A DNA stretch of 38,116 nucleotides from assembly GCA_036566745.1 (NCBI GenBank), contig DATCVR010000168.1:1-38116 (forward strand), given 5' to 3'. The translations under genes and the position numbers were made by a program. The stretch is from DATCVR01 sp036566745. GTDB lineage: Bacteria; Actinomycetota; Actinomycetes; Jiangellales; Jiangellaceae. Of the stretch, positions 15,497-22,420 are shown piece by piece (position 1 is the stretch's first letter; every line of letters begins with the position of its first letter). The notes under the pieces were generated by a model. It saw only the letters and a program-made list of their open reading frames with translations. It had not been told where the DNA came from and searched no databases.

Positions 15497-17158
15497 GTGA
15501 CTCAGAATCCCAGCGTCGACGACGTCGCGGACCGGTTCGTCGACGCCCACTCCGCCCTCGATCCGTACGAGGCCACGTATGCCGGCGTCGCCGGACACGA
15601 TGCCGAGACCACCGACTTCTCGCCGGACGGTTTCGCCGCGCGCCAGGCCCTGATCACGGCCACCCTCGCCGAACTCGACACGGCCACGGCCCGTGACGAG
15701 CGCGAGCGGGTCGCCGGCGAGGCCATGCGCGAGCGACTGGGTCTGGCCGTCGAAATGCACAAGGTGGGCCTCGACCGAGCGCTCAACGTCATCGAGAGCC
15801 CGATGCACTCGGCTCGGATGGTGTTCGACCTCATGCCCACCGAGACCGACGAGCACTGGGCCAACATCGCGGCCCGGTTGCGCGGCGTGCCCACGGCGCT
15901 GAGCGGCTACCGCGACACGATGGACGCCGACATCGCCGCGGGCCTCCCACCCGCCCGCCGCCAGGTCACCGCCGTGGCCGAGCAGTGCGCGCGCATCGCC
16001 GGCGGATTCTTCACCGATCTGGTGACGCCCAGCAGCTCCGATTCGTTGCGTGCCGACCTCGACGCCGGTGCCGCCCTGGCCGCCCAGGCGTTCGCGGACT
16101 TCGGCCGGTACCTCGCCGACGAGGTCGCCCCGCGTGCCCGCGAGCACGACCCGGTCGGCCACGAGGTCTACTCCATCGCCTCGCGCTACTTCCTCGGCGC
16201 GACGGTGGACCTCGACGAGACCTACGAGTGGGGCATCGCCGAGCTCGCCCGCATCGAAGCCGAGATGGCCGAGGTCGCAGGCCAGATCGTCCCCGGCGGC
16301 TCGGTCGACGACGCCGTCGCGGCTCTCGACGCCGACCCGGCCCGCAACATCACCGGCACCGAGGGTCTCCAGGCCTGGATGCAGAAGCTGTCCGACGGCA
16401 CCGTCGAGGCGCTCAACGGCACGCACTTCGACATCCCCGAGCCGATCCGCCGGCTCGAGTGCCGCATCGCGCCCACCAAGGACGGCGGCATCTACTACAC
16501 CGGCCCCAGCGACGATCTGTCCCGGCCGGGCCGGATGTGGTGGTCGGTGCCCGAAGGCGTCGAGACCTTCTCGACCTGGCGCGAGACCACCACGGTGTTC
16601 CACGAGGGTGTGCCGGGCCACCACCTCCAGGTGGCCCAGGTCGTGTACCGCCGCGAGCTGCTCAACCGCTGGCAGCGGCTGTTCTGCTGGGTCTCGGGCC
16701 ACGGCGAGGGCTGGGCGCTCTACGCCGAGCGGCTGATGGCCGACCTCGGCTTCCTCGACGACCCGGGCGACCGGCTGGGGATGCTCGACGGCCAGGGCTT
16801 CCGGGCCGCGCGGGTCGTCGTCGACATCGGCCTCCACCTCGGCAAGGAGGTGCCGGAGTCGGCGGTGCGCAACGACGGTGTGGCACCCGGCGTCTGGAAC
16901 CCGGAGTCGGCGTTCACCTTCCTGCGGGCCCACTGCCGGATGCCCGACGAGTTCCTCCGCTTCGAGCTCGACCGCTACCTCGGCTGGCCCGGCCAGGCAC
17001 CGTCCTACAAGATCGGCGAGCGGATCTGGCTCGCCGCCCGCGACGACGTGAAGCGCCGCAAGGGCGACGCGTTCGACCTCAAGGAGTTCCACCGCGCCGC
17101 GCTCGATCTCGGCGCACTCGGGCTCGACCCGCTCAAGGACGCGCTCGGCCGCCTGTAA
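15497..17158 (+). CDS. DUF885 family protein, probable zinc metallopeptidase
   Basis: A 553-residue soluble protein of the DUF885 family, thought to be zinc-dependent peptidases or carboxypeptidases. The likely metal-binding motif HEGVPGHH is at residues 369-376, and a second conserved piece GHGEGWALYAE follows some 33 residues later, giving the expected extra acidic ligand. No signal peptide or membrane segment is seen, so it should act in the cytoplasm; bacterial members are sometimes lipoproteins, but this one has no lipobox. GTG 15497 is chosen because of the -10 element just upstream; an ATG at 15461 would be in frame but precedes that promoter. A strong hairpin follows the stop immediately. 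Substrate unknown; no functional link to the adjacent carboxylase genes is apparent. Confidence 0.85.
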   Translation: MTQNPSVDDVADRFVDAHSALDPYEATYAGVAGHDAETTDFSPDGFAARQALITATLAELDTATARDERERVAGEAMRERLGLAVEMHKVGLDRALNVIESPMHSARMVFDLMPTETDEHWANIAARLRGVPTALSGYRDTMDADIAAGLPPARRQVTAVAEQCARIAGGFFTDLVTPSSSDSLRADLDAGAALAAQAFADFGRYLADEVAPRAREHDPVGHEVYSIASRYFLGATVDLDETYEWGIAELARIEAEMAEVAGQIVPGGSVDDAVAALDADPARNITGTEGLQAWMQKLSDGTVEALNGTHFDIPEPIRRLECRIAPTKDGGIYYTGPSDDLSRPGRMWWSVPEGVETFSTWRETTTVFHEGVPGHHLQVAQVVYRRELLNRWQRLFCWVSGHGEGWALYAERLMADLGFLDDPGDRLGMLDGQGFRAARVVVDIGLHLGKEVPESAVRNDGVAPGVWNPESAFTFLRAHCRMPDEFLRFELDRYLGWPGQAPSYKIGERIWLAARDDVKRRKGDAFDLKEFHRAALDLGALGLDPLKDALGRL

Positions 17159-17164
17159 GCGCAC

Positions 17165-17194
17165 GCTGGGCGGGCCCGGGCGGGCCCGCCCAGC
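17165..17194 (+). terminator. GC-rich hairpin after the DUF885 gene
   Basis: GCTGGGCGGGCCC at 17165-17177 pairs perfectly with 17182-17194 around a four-base loop, starting seven bases after the stop codon. There is no T-run, as is common for actinobacterial terminators. Confidence 0.7.
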
Positions 17195-17238
17195 AGGGCC
17201 CGAGGTTGGGCCCGAGTTGGGCCCGACCTGGGGCCCGA
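17172..17238. repeat. array of GGGCCC units with about one-turn spacing
   Basis: The hexamer GGGCCC occurs at 17172, 17182, 17196, 17208, 17219 and 17231. The last four share the longer unit GGGCCCGA with spacings of 12, 11 and 12 bases. The first two belong to the terminator hairpin. Confidence 0.75.
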
Positions 17239-17661
17239 CCGGAGGGCCAGCCCTGGATAGCCGTCCAGTCGGGGCCGCACCGATCGAGAAGGTCGTCGTG
17301 CGGGAGTCCGCCGAGCACTGCCGCGGAATCCCCCACGACGATCGTCACGACTCTCCACATCGTCGTCTTGAATGACGAGACCGCGCGCCCATCATGTGGA
17401 CGCGGAATAGATCTTCTGTCCCCTGTGGTTCACTATGTCCGTCATGGTGTCCGTCTGGAACCTCACGTCGCGCCTGCACGTCGATCTCCGACGCCAGGCC
17501 AGCGCCACCTGTCCGCGCTGAGGTCCACCCCGGCTCGCGGCTGACCCCTTCGCCCGAGCGCACCATTCGCACCTTCTCCTCCTTTCACCGCGCTCGACGC
17601 TGCTCGCTCCGGCGGCTACGAGCGCGCTCACCCTTGTGATCACGCACGAAAGGGCCTCACG
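17239..17661. other. long intergenic region before the symporter gene
   Basis: About 420 bases with no protein-like frame on either strand; the open frames here have no family resemblance and odd composition. The middle (about 17365-17460) is less GC-rich than its surroundings and may hold the symporter promoter, but I cannot pick a convincing -35/-10 pair. An 8-bp inverted repeat CGCGCTCG (17589-17596, 17619-17626) lies in the presumed 5' leader. The palindrome GTGATCAC lies at 17636-17643, just before the AAAGGG ribosome binding site. The length suggests a regulated, long-leader promoter. Confidence 0.5.
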
Positions 17662-19125
17662 GTGTCCACAACCTCCGCCCCATCCGCCTCCGCACCCGCC
17701 CCCGCTCCACGCCGGCTCCGGCTCCCCTCCTTCACCGTCCAGGTGATTCTGGGCCTCGTCCTCGGGGTCGTCCTCGGCCTCGTCGCCCGCAATCTCGGCC
17801 CGGCCGCCGACGGCAACCCGAACTGGTTGACCTCGACCCTCGACACGGTGGGCGGGCTGTTCGTCGACCTGCTGCGGGTGGCCGTCGTCCCATTGGTCTT
17901 CACCGCCATCGTGGCCAGCATCGCCAACCTGCGAAACGTCACGAACGCCGCGCGACTGGCCGGGCAGACCATCCTCTGGTTCGCGATCACCGCCGCCATC
18001 GCGGTGGTCATCGGGATCGGGCTCGGGCTCGTCCTCGAGCCGGGCGCCCACACGTCGGTCGCCCAGGACGCCGCGGCCGAGCCAGGACGCGTCGGCGACT
18101 GGTGGGCGTTCCTGACCGGGCTGGTGCCGTCGAACTTCCTCGGCCTCAGCGCCTCGACCTCCCTCGTGCCCGGCGAGGACGGCGCCGTCGCGGCAGCCGA
18201 GACCGGGCTGAGCTTCAACGTGCTCCAGATCCTCGTTGTCTCCGCGGCGATCGGGATCGCGGCGCTCAAGGTCGGCGACAAGGCCGAGCCGTTCCTGGCG
18301 TTCAACCGCTCCGCCCTGGCCATCGTCCAGAAGGTGCTGTGGTGGATCATCCGGCTCGCCCCGATCGGCACCGTCGGGTTGCTCGGGTACGCCGTGGCCG
18401 ACTACGGCTGGGACGCGCTCGGCTCGCTGGGGCGCTTCGCGGCCGCGATCTACGTCGGACTGGCGCTCGTGCTGTTCGTCGTCTACCCGATCCTGCTGCG
18501 CACCCACGGCCTGAACCCGCTGAAGTTCTTCTCCGGGGCCTGGCCGGCGATCCAGCTCGCGTTCGTCTCCCGGTCCTCGATCGGCACGCTGCCCGTGACC
18601 GAGCAGGTCACCGAGCGGAACCTCGGCGTGCCGCGGTCGTACGCGTCGTTCGCCGTGCCGCTGGGCTCGACCACCAAGATGGACGGTTGCGCGGCGATCT
18701 ACCCCGCAATCGCGGCGATCTTCGTCGCACAGTTCTTCGGGGTCGACCTGTCGGTCACCGACTACCTGCTGATCGCCCTGGTGTCGGTGGTCGGTTCGGC
18801 CGCCACCGCGGGGACGACCGGCGCGACGGTCATGCTCACCCTCACCCTCTCGACGGTGGGGCTGCCGCTGGCCGGAGTGGGCCTGCTGCTCGCGGTCGAC
18901 CCGATCCTCGACATGGGCCGGACCGCGGTCAACGTCGCAGGTCAGGCACTGGTTCCAACGCTGGTCGCCAAGCGTGAGGGGATCCTCGACCTCGCCGTCT
19001 ACGACTCCCAGCGCAGCGGCGACGTGTTCAGCCAGCGCGACGACGAGATCGACGCGGAGTCCGGCGCAACGACCGGTCCCGCATCGGGCCCGGGCGCCGA
19101 CGACAAGGCACTCGCGCCGGCCTGA
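17662..19125 (+). CDS. dicarboxylate/amino acid:cation symporter (DAACS family)
   Basis: A 487-residue membrane transporter of the GltP/DctA type that takes up C4-dicarboxylates or acidic/neutral amino acids with sodium or protons. It has the Ser-rich hairpin motif SRSSIGTLPVTEQV, the TM7 motif position LGSTTKMDGCAAIYP, a hairpin GSAATAGTTGAT, and the TM8 signature DPILDMGRTAVNVAGQ. Residues before about 24 are a Ser/Ala/Pro-rich cytoplasmic tail; after about 455 the tail is acidic and polar. The usual NMDGT is here KMDGC, which should alter cation or substrate coordination. GTG 17662 is preceded by AAAGGG at seven bases. A hairpin closes the gene. Substrate cannot be fixed from sequence. Confidence 0.9.
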   Translation: MSTTSAPSASAPAPAPRRLRLPSFTVQVILGLVLGVVLGLVARNLGPAADGNPNWLTSTLDTVGGLFVDLLRVAVVPLVFTAIVASIANLRNVTNAARLAGQTILWFAITAAIAVVIGIGLGLVLEPGAHTSVAQDAAAEPGRVGDWWAFLTGLVPSNFLGLSASTSLVPGEDGAVAAAETGLSFNVLQILVVSAAIGIAALKVGDKAEPFLAFNRSALAIVQKVLWWIIRLAPIGTVGLLGYAVADYGWDALGSLGRFAAAIYVGLALVLFVVYPILLRTHGLNPLKFFSGAWPAIQLAFVSRSSIGTLPVTEQVTERNLGVPRSYASFAVPLGSTTKMDGCAAIYPAIAAIFVAQFFGVDLSVTDYLLIALVSVVGSAATAGTTGATVMLTLTLSTVGLPLAGVGLLLAVDPILDMGRTAVNVAGQALVPTLVAKREGILDLAVYDSQRSGDVFSQRDDEIDAESGATTGPASGPGADDKALAPA

Positions 19126-19146
19126 CCGCCACGCCGCGTGTACGAC

Positions 19147-19189
19147 CATCGGGGCGGGCCGCCCAGAGTGATGCGGCCCGCCCCCGATG
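19147..19189 (+). terminator. hairpin after the symporter gene
   Basis: CATCGGGGCGGGCCGC (19147-19162) pairs with 19173-19189 with one bulged C and a 10-base loop, 21 bases after the stop codon; no T-run. Confidence 0.7.
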
Positions 19190-19202
19190 ATCATCAGCGG
19201 GG

Positions 19203-19208
19203 TAACGT
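19203..19208 (+). promoter_or_regulatory. -10 element (TAACGT) of maf, leaderless
   Basis: TAACGT ends eight bases before GTG 19217. An in-frame ATG at 19187 would precede this promoter and lie in the terminator stem. Confidence 0.45.
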
Positions 19209-19216
19209 ACGGCGTC

Positions 19217-19852
19217 GTGACGCGCGTCCTCCTCGCCTCCCGATCGCCGGCCCGGCTGGCGACCCTCCGTCGAGCCGGCATCGAACCCGTCGTGCGGGTC
19301 TCCGACGTCGACGAAGACGCGGTGCTGGCGGAGGCCGAGGCCGCCACCGGTCCGCTGGATCCGGCCGACGCCGCGCTCCTGCTCGCCAGGGCCAAGGCCG
19401 AGACCGTGGCGGAACAGGCTTTCGGTGACGTCATCGTGCTCGGCTGCGACTCCCTCCTCGCGCTCGGCGGCTCGATCCACGGCAAGCCGGCCGACGCCGG
19501 CCAGGCGATCCGGCGCTGGCAGGCGATGCGCGGCGGCTCGGGCGTGCTGCACACCGGGCACTGGCTCATCGACATGCGCGACCCCGACGCCGGCGGCCAG
19601 GGCGGCACGATCGGCGCCACCGCATCCACCGTGGTCCACTTCGCCGACCCCTCCGACACCGAGATCGAGGCCTACGTGGCCACGGGCGAGCCGCTGGAGG
19701 TGGCCGGGGCCTTCACCGTCGACGGGCTCGGTGGGCCGTTCGTCGCCGGCATCGAGGGCGACCACCACAACGTCGTCGGCCTGTCACTCCCGCTCCTGCG
19801 CACGCTGCTCGCCAGCCTCGACGTCTCGGTCACCGACCTCTGGCGACGCTGA
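19217..19852 (+). CDS. maf: Maf-like nucleoside triphosphate pyrophosphatase
   Basis: Maf proteins hydrolyse non-canonical or modified nucleoside triphosphates to monophosphates and are linked to septum control. The 211-residue product starts VTRVLLASRSPARLATLRRAG, the Maf phosphate-binding motif. It continues with GCDSLLALGGSIHGKPADA (catalytic Asp and Lys) and GAFTVDGLGGPFVAGIEGDHHNVVGLSLPLL (C-terminal signature). The loop RDPDAGGQGGTIGATASTVVHF is longer than in E. coli Maf, as is usual in actinobacteria. Its presence a few genes after accD5-accE matches the locus in mycobacteria. The next gene starts ten bases downstream and is probably cotranscribed. Confidence 0.93.
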   Translation: MTRVLLASRSPARLATLRRAGIEPVVRVSDVDEDAVLAEAEAATGPLDPADAALLLARAKAETVAEQAFGDVIVLGCDSLLALGGSIHGKPADAGQAIRRWQAMRGGSGVLHTGHWLIDMRDPDAGGQGGTIGATASTVVHFADPSDTEIEAYVATGEPLEVAGAFTVDGLGGPFVAGIEGDHHNVVGLSLPLLRTLLASLDVSVTDLWRR

Positions 19853-19862
19853 CAGCCGGCGC

Positions 19863-20762
19863 GTGATCAGTGACGTCGCGCCGATCGCGCTGGTCTTCGG
19901 CGCCGCCTTCGGCCTCAAACGCCTCGGTCTGCTCAGCCCACAGGACGGCGGGGCGCTGCTCCGGGCGGTGTTCGCGCTCGGAGCGCCGGCGCTGATCTTC
20001 CTCTCGATCACCCGGGTCGACATCGACGCGTCGTTCTTGCGCCTGTGCCTGGTCAGCCCGTTGATCGTCGGCATCTCGCTCGCCGTGGTCCTGCTCCTGC
20101 GCCGACGGGTGCTGCGCAACGTCGACGTCGCGAGGTTCGCCCCGTTCGTCACCGGCGTCGTCGTGATGAACACCGGGTTCCTGATCCCGTTCGTCGAGCG
20201 GGCCACCGGCGCCGAGGGCCTGGCCAGGTTCGCCGTCATCGACACTGTCAACGGCCTCGTGACGTTCTCGGTGGTCTACGCGGTGGTCGTGCACCTCGCG
20301 CACGATCAGCCGGACCGCTCCTTCGTCATGCGCAAGCTGCTGGTCTCGCCGCCACTGTGGGCGCTGGTCGCAGGCCTGGTGGTGGCCCTGGCCGACATCC
20401 CGGTCCACGAGGTGACGACGGCGACGTTCGAGCTGATCGCGCGCGCGGTCGGCGCGATGATCATGATCGCGCTCGGGGTGCTGTTCGAGCCCCGGTTTAC
20501 CGCGCCACGGCTCCTCACCGGCGCGATTCTGCTGAGATTCGGGCTCGGTGCCGCCATCGGGCTGGGCTTCGTCGCGGTGTCGGGACTCTCGGGGCTCGAC
20601 GCCCAGATCGTGCTGTTCGCCGCGCTGGCGCCCGTGGGCGTCAACACGATCACCTTCGCCCAGCTCGAGAACCTCGACACCGGGTTCGCCGCGTCCCTGG
20701 TGTCGACGAGCCTCCTGGTGGGCTTCCTGCTGTCGCCGTTCACGGTGTCGATCCTGACCTGA
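19863..20762 (+). CDS. AEC-family (auxin efflux carrier-like) transporter
   Basis: A 299-residue protein made almost entirely of hydrophobic helices, about ten in two five-helix halves. Examples are PLIVGISLAVVLLLRR, LARFAVIDTVNGLVTFSVVYAVVV, LWALVAGLVVALADIPV and the last helix ASLVSTSLLVGFLLSPFTVSIL. The N-terminal ALVFGAAFGLKRLGLLSPQDGGALLRAVFALGAPALIFLSI is typical of AEC permeases (PF03547), which export auxin-like or dicarboxylate compounds such as malonate. GTG 19863 begins ten bases after maf; there is no strong ribosome binding site, so coupling to maf is likely. Longer upstream open sequence in this frame overlaps maf and is antisense-like, so it was left out. Substrate unknown; the convergent carboxyltransferase gene ends 35 bases away. 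Confidence 0.8.
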   Translation: MISDVAPIALVFGAAFGLKRLGLLSPQDGGALLRAVFALGAPALIFLSITRVDIDASFLRLCLVSPLIVGISLAVVLLLRRRVLRNVDVARFAPFVTGVVVMNTGFLIPFVERATGAEGLARFAVIDTVNGLVTFSVVYAVVVHLAHDQPDRSFVMRKLLVSPPLWALVAGLVVALADIPVHEVTTATFELIARAVGAMIMIALGVLFEPRFTAPRLLTGAILLRFGLGAAIGLGFVAVSGLSGLDAQIVLFAALAPVGVNTITFAQLENLDTGFAASLVSTSLLVGFLLSPFTVSILT

Positions 20763-20779
20763 GGCCGACCTCGCTCCGG

Positions 20780-20820
20780 CCGGCGGGACGCCGTGGCTCA
20801 GACCGGCGGAACGCCGTGGC
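20780..20820. repeat. 18-bp direct repeat at the carboxyltransferase gene end
   Basis: 20780-20797 and 20803-20820 match at 17 of 18 positions with a period of 23. The right copy encodes the C-terminal HGVPPV of the minus-strand carboxyltransferase; the left copy lies just after its stop. Confidence 0.8.
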
Positions 20821-22351
20821 GACGCTCGGAGAACCGGCGATCCTTCGTCGCGGCCGCCGCGAGCCTGGCCACCAGCTCCCCCCGCAGAGCCTCGGGTTCG
20901 ACGATCGCATCGATCACGAGATCGGAGGCGAGCCGCAGGATGTCGATGTCGGCCTCGTACTCCTCGCGCAGCCCGGCGACGTAGGCCGCCCGCTCGGCCT
21001 CGTCCTCGATCGCGGCGATCTTGTTGAAGTACACGGCGTTGACCGCGGCCTCCGGGCCCATCACCGCGATCTTGGCGGTGGGCAGCGCCAGGCAGGCGTC
21101 GGGGCCGAAGCCCGGACCGCACATCGCGTAGAGCCCCGCGCCGTACGCCTTGCGGACGATCACCGACACGGTGGGCACGGTCGCCTCGGCCACCGCGGTG
21201 ATCATCTTCGCGCCGTGCCGGATGATGCCCTGGCGCTCGACCTCCGAGCCGATCATGAACCCCGGGACGTCGGCCAGGTAGATCAGCGGGATGTTGAAGG
21301 CGTCGCAGAACCAGATGAACCGCGCGGCCTTGTCGGCGGAGTCGACGAACAGCACACCGCCCTTGACCGCGGGCTGGTTCGCCACGACGCCCACCACCTG
21401 GCCCTCCAGCAGCCCCAGCCCGGTGACGAGCTCGGCCGCGAACAGGGGCTTGAGCTCGAAGAACGAGTCGGCGTCGAGGAGGCCATCGACCACCCGGCGG
21501 ATGTCGTAGCCCACCGACTCCTCGGCCGGGACCACGTCGCGGGTGAACACGGTGGCCGGCTGGCCGGGCGTGTAGGCCGGAGGCGTCGAGCGCCACGATC
21601 CGGGCAGGTACGAGAAGAACGCCCGCGCCGCGTCGATGGCTTCGGCGTCGTCGGCCGCCAGGTTGTCACCGCAGCCCGAGATCGCGGCGTGCATCCGCGC
21701 CCCGCCCATCTCCTCCAGGGTGACGGTCTCGCCGACCACCATCTCGGCCATCCGCGGCGACCCGAGGTACATCGACGCGTTGCCCTCGACCATGATCACG
21801 ATGTCGCAGAACGACGGGATGTAGGCTCCGCCCGCGGCGCTCGGACCGAACAGGCAGCAGATCTGCGGCACCTTGCCGGACAGCGCGACCTGATTGTGGA
21901 AGATCCGCCCGGCCCCGCGGCGGCCCGGAAAGAGATCGACCTGGTCGGTGATGCGCGCGCCCGCGGAGTCGATGAACCAGAAGACCGGCAGCTCGTCGCG
22001 GAGCGCGATCTCAGTGGTGCGGACGATCTTCTCGACCGTCCGGGCGCCCCACGACCCGGCCTTCACGGTGGGGTCGTTCGCCACCACCAGCGCCGGACGC
22101 CCGTCGACGAGCCCGCGGCCGGTGACCACACCGTCGGCCGGCAGCCCGGTCGCCCGGGCGTTGGCGAGCTGGCCGTCCTCGACGAACGTGCCGTCGTCGA
22201 AGAGCAGGGCAATGCGGTCGCGGACGTAGAGCTTGCCCTGAGCGGCGAGCTTGGCGGCCGCCTTCTCCGGAGGTCCCTGGGTCGCCGCCCGGGCCGCCGC
22301 CACCTCGGCGTAGTGGTCGTGCCCCACCGTCACCCCTCTCGTCGCCGTCAT
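20798..22351 (-). CDS. accD1: acyl-CoA carboxylase beta subunit (AccD1 / methylcrotonyl-CoA carboxylase type)
   Basis: A 517-residue carboxyltransferase, only distantly similar to the one at 13.5 kb. Features include FIDSAGARITDQVDLFPGRRGAGRIFHNQVALSG, GPSAAGGAYIPSFCD, the C-terminal oxyanion loop RKAYGAGLYAMCGPGF, and the tail ERRHGVPPV. The DLFPGRRGAGRIFHNQ and YGAGLYAMCG segments resemble the methylcrotonyl-CoA (LiuB/AccD1) subgroup rather than PccB/AccD5. It sits directly after an acyl-CoA dehydrogenase, the usual order in leucine/isovalerate utilisation clusters. Start: ATG 22351 follows AGGAG, whereas a GTG at 22417 has no ribosome binding site. No dedicated methylcrotonyl-CoA alpha chain is present in the window, so it may use the alpha subunit at 24.3 kb or one encoded elsewhere. 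Confidence 0.88.
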   Translation of the reverse strand: MTATRGVTVGHDHYAEVAAARAATQGPPEKAAAKLAAQGKLYVRDRIALLFDDGTFVEDGQLANARATGLPADGVVTGRGLVDGRPALVVANDPTVKAGSWGARTVEKIVRTTEIALRDELPVFWFIDSAGARITDQVDLFPGRRGAGRIFHNQVALSGKVPQICCLFGPSAAGGAYIPSFCDIVIMVEGNASMYLGSPRMAEMVVGETVTLEEMGGARMHAAISGCGDNLAADDAEAIDAARAFFSYLPGSWRSTPPAYTPGQPATVFTRDVVPAEESVGYDIRRVVDGLLDADSFFELKPLFAAELVTGLGLLEGQVVGVVANQPAVKGGVLFVDSADKAARFIWFCDAFNIPLIYLADVPGFMIGSEVERQGIIRHGAKMITAVAEATVPTVSVIVRKAYGAGLYAMCGPGFGPDACLALPTAKIAVMGPEAAVNAVYFNKIAAIEDEAERAAYVAGLREEYEADIDILRLASDLVIDAIVEPEALRGELVARLAAAATKDRRFSERRHGVPPV

Positions 22352-22359
22352 CCGCTCCT

Positions 22360-22395
22360 GCCGATCAACTCGGTCCCGCCGATCAACGCCGTCCC
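22360..22395. repeat. two tandem 18-bp units between dehydrogenase and carboxyltransferase genes
   Basis: GCCGATCAACTCGGTCCC at 22360-22377 is followed directly by GCCGATCAACGCCGTCCC at 22378-22395. It fills most of the 69-base spacer and separates the two coupled genes. Confidence 0.75.
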
Positions 22396-22420
22396 GGATC
22401 TTCGGTCGAGGCGTCACCTG

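Noticed and set aside
17394..17639. Possible 81-codon gene in the intergenic region before the symporter
   Set aside because: Rich in Ser, Arg and Cys with no ribosome binding site or -10 element and no recognisable pattern.
17636..17643. GTGATCAC before the symporter as a cAMP receptor protein site
   Set aside because: The window encodes a cyclase, so this was tempting, but the surrounding bases do not give a TGTGA-N6-TCACA arrangement.
17392..19659. Minus-strand open frame of 755 codons over the symporter and maf
   Set aside because: It is antisense to two well-supported genes, with low-complexity Gly/Asp/Arg content and no motif.
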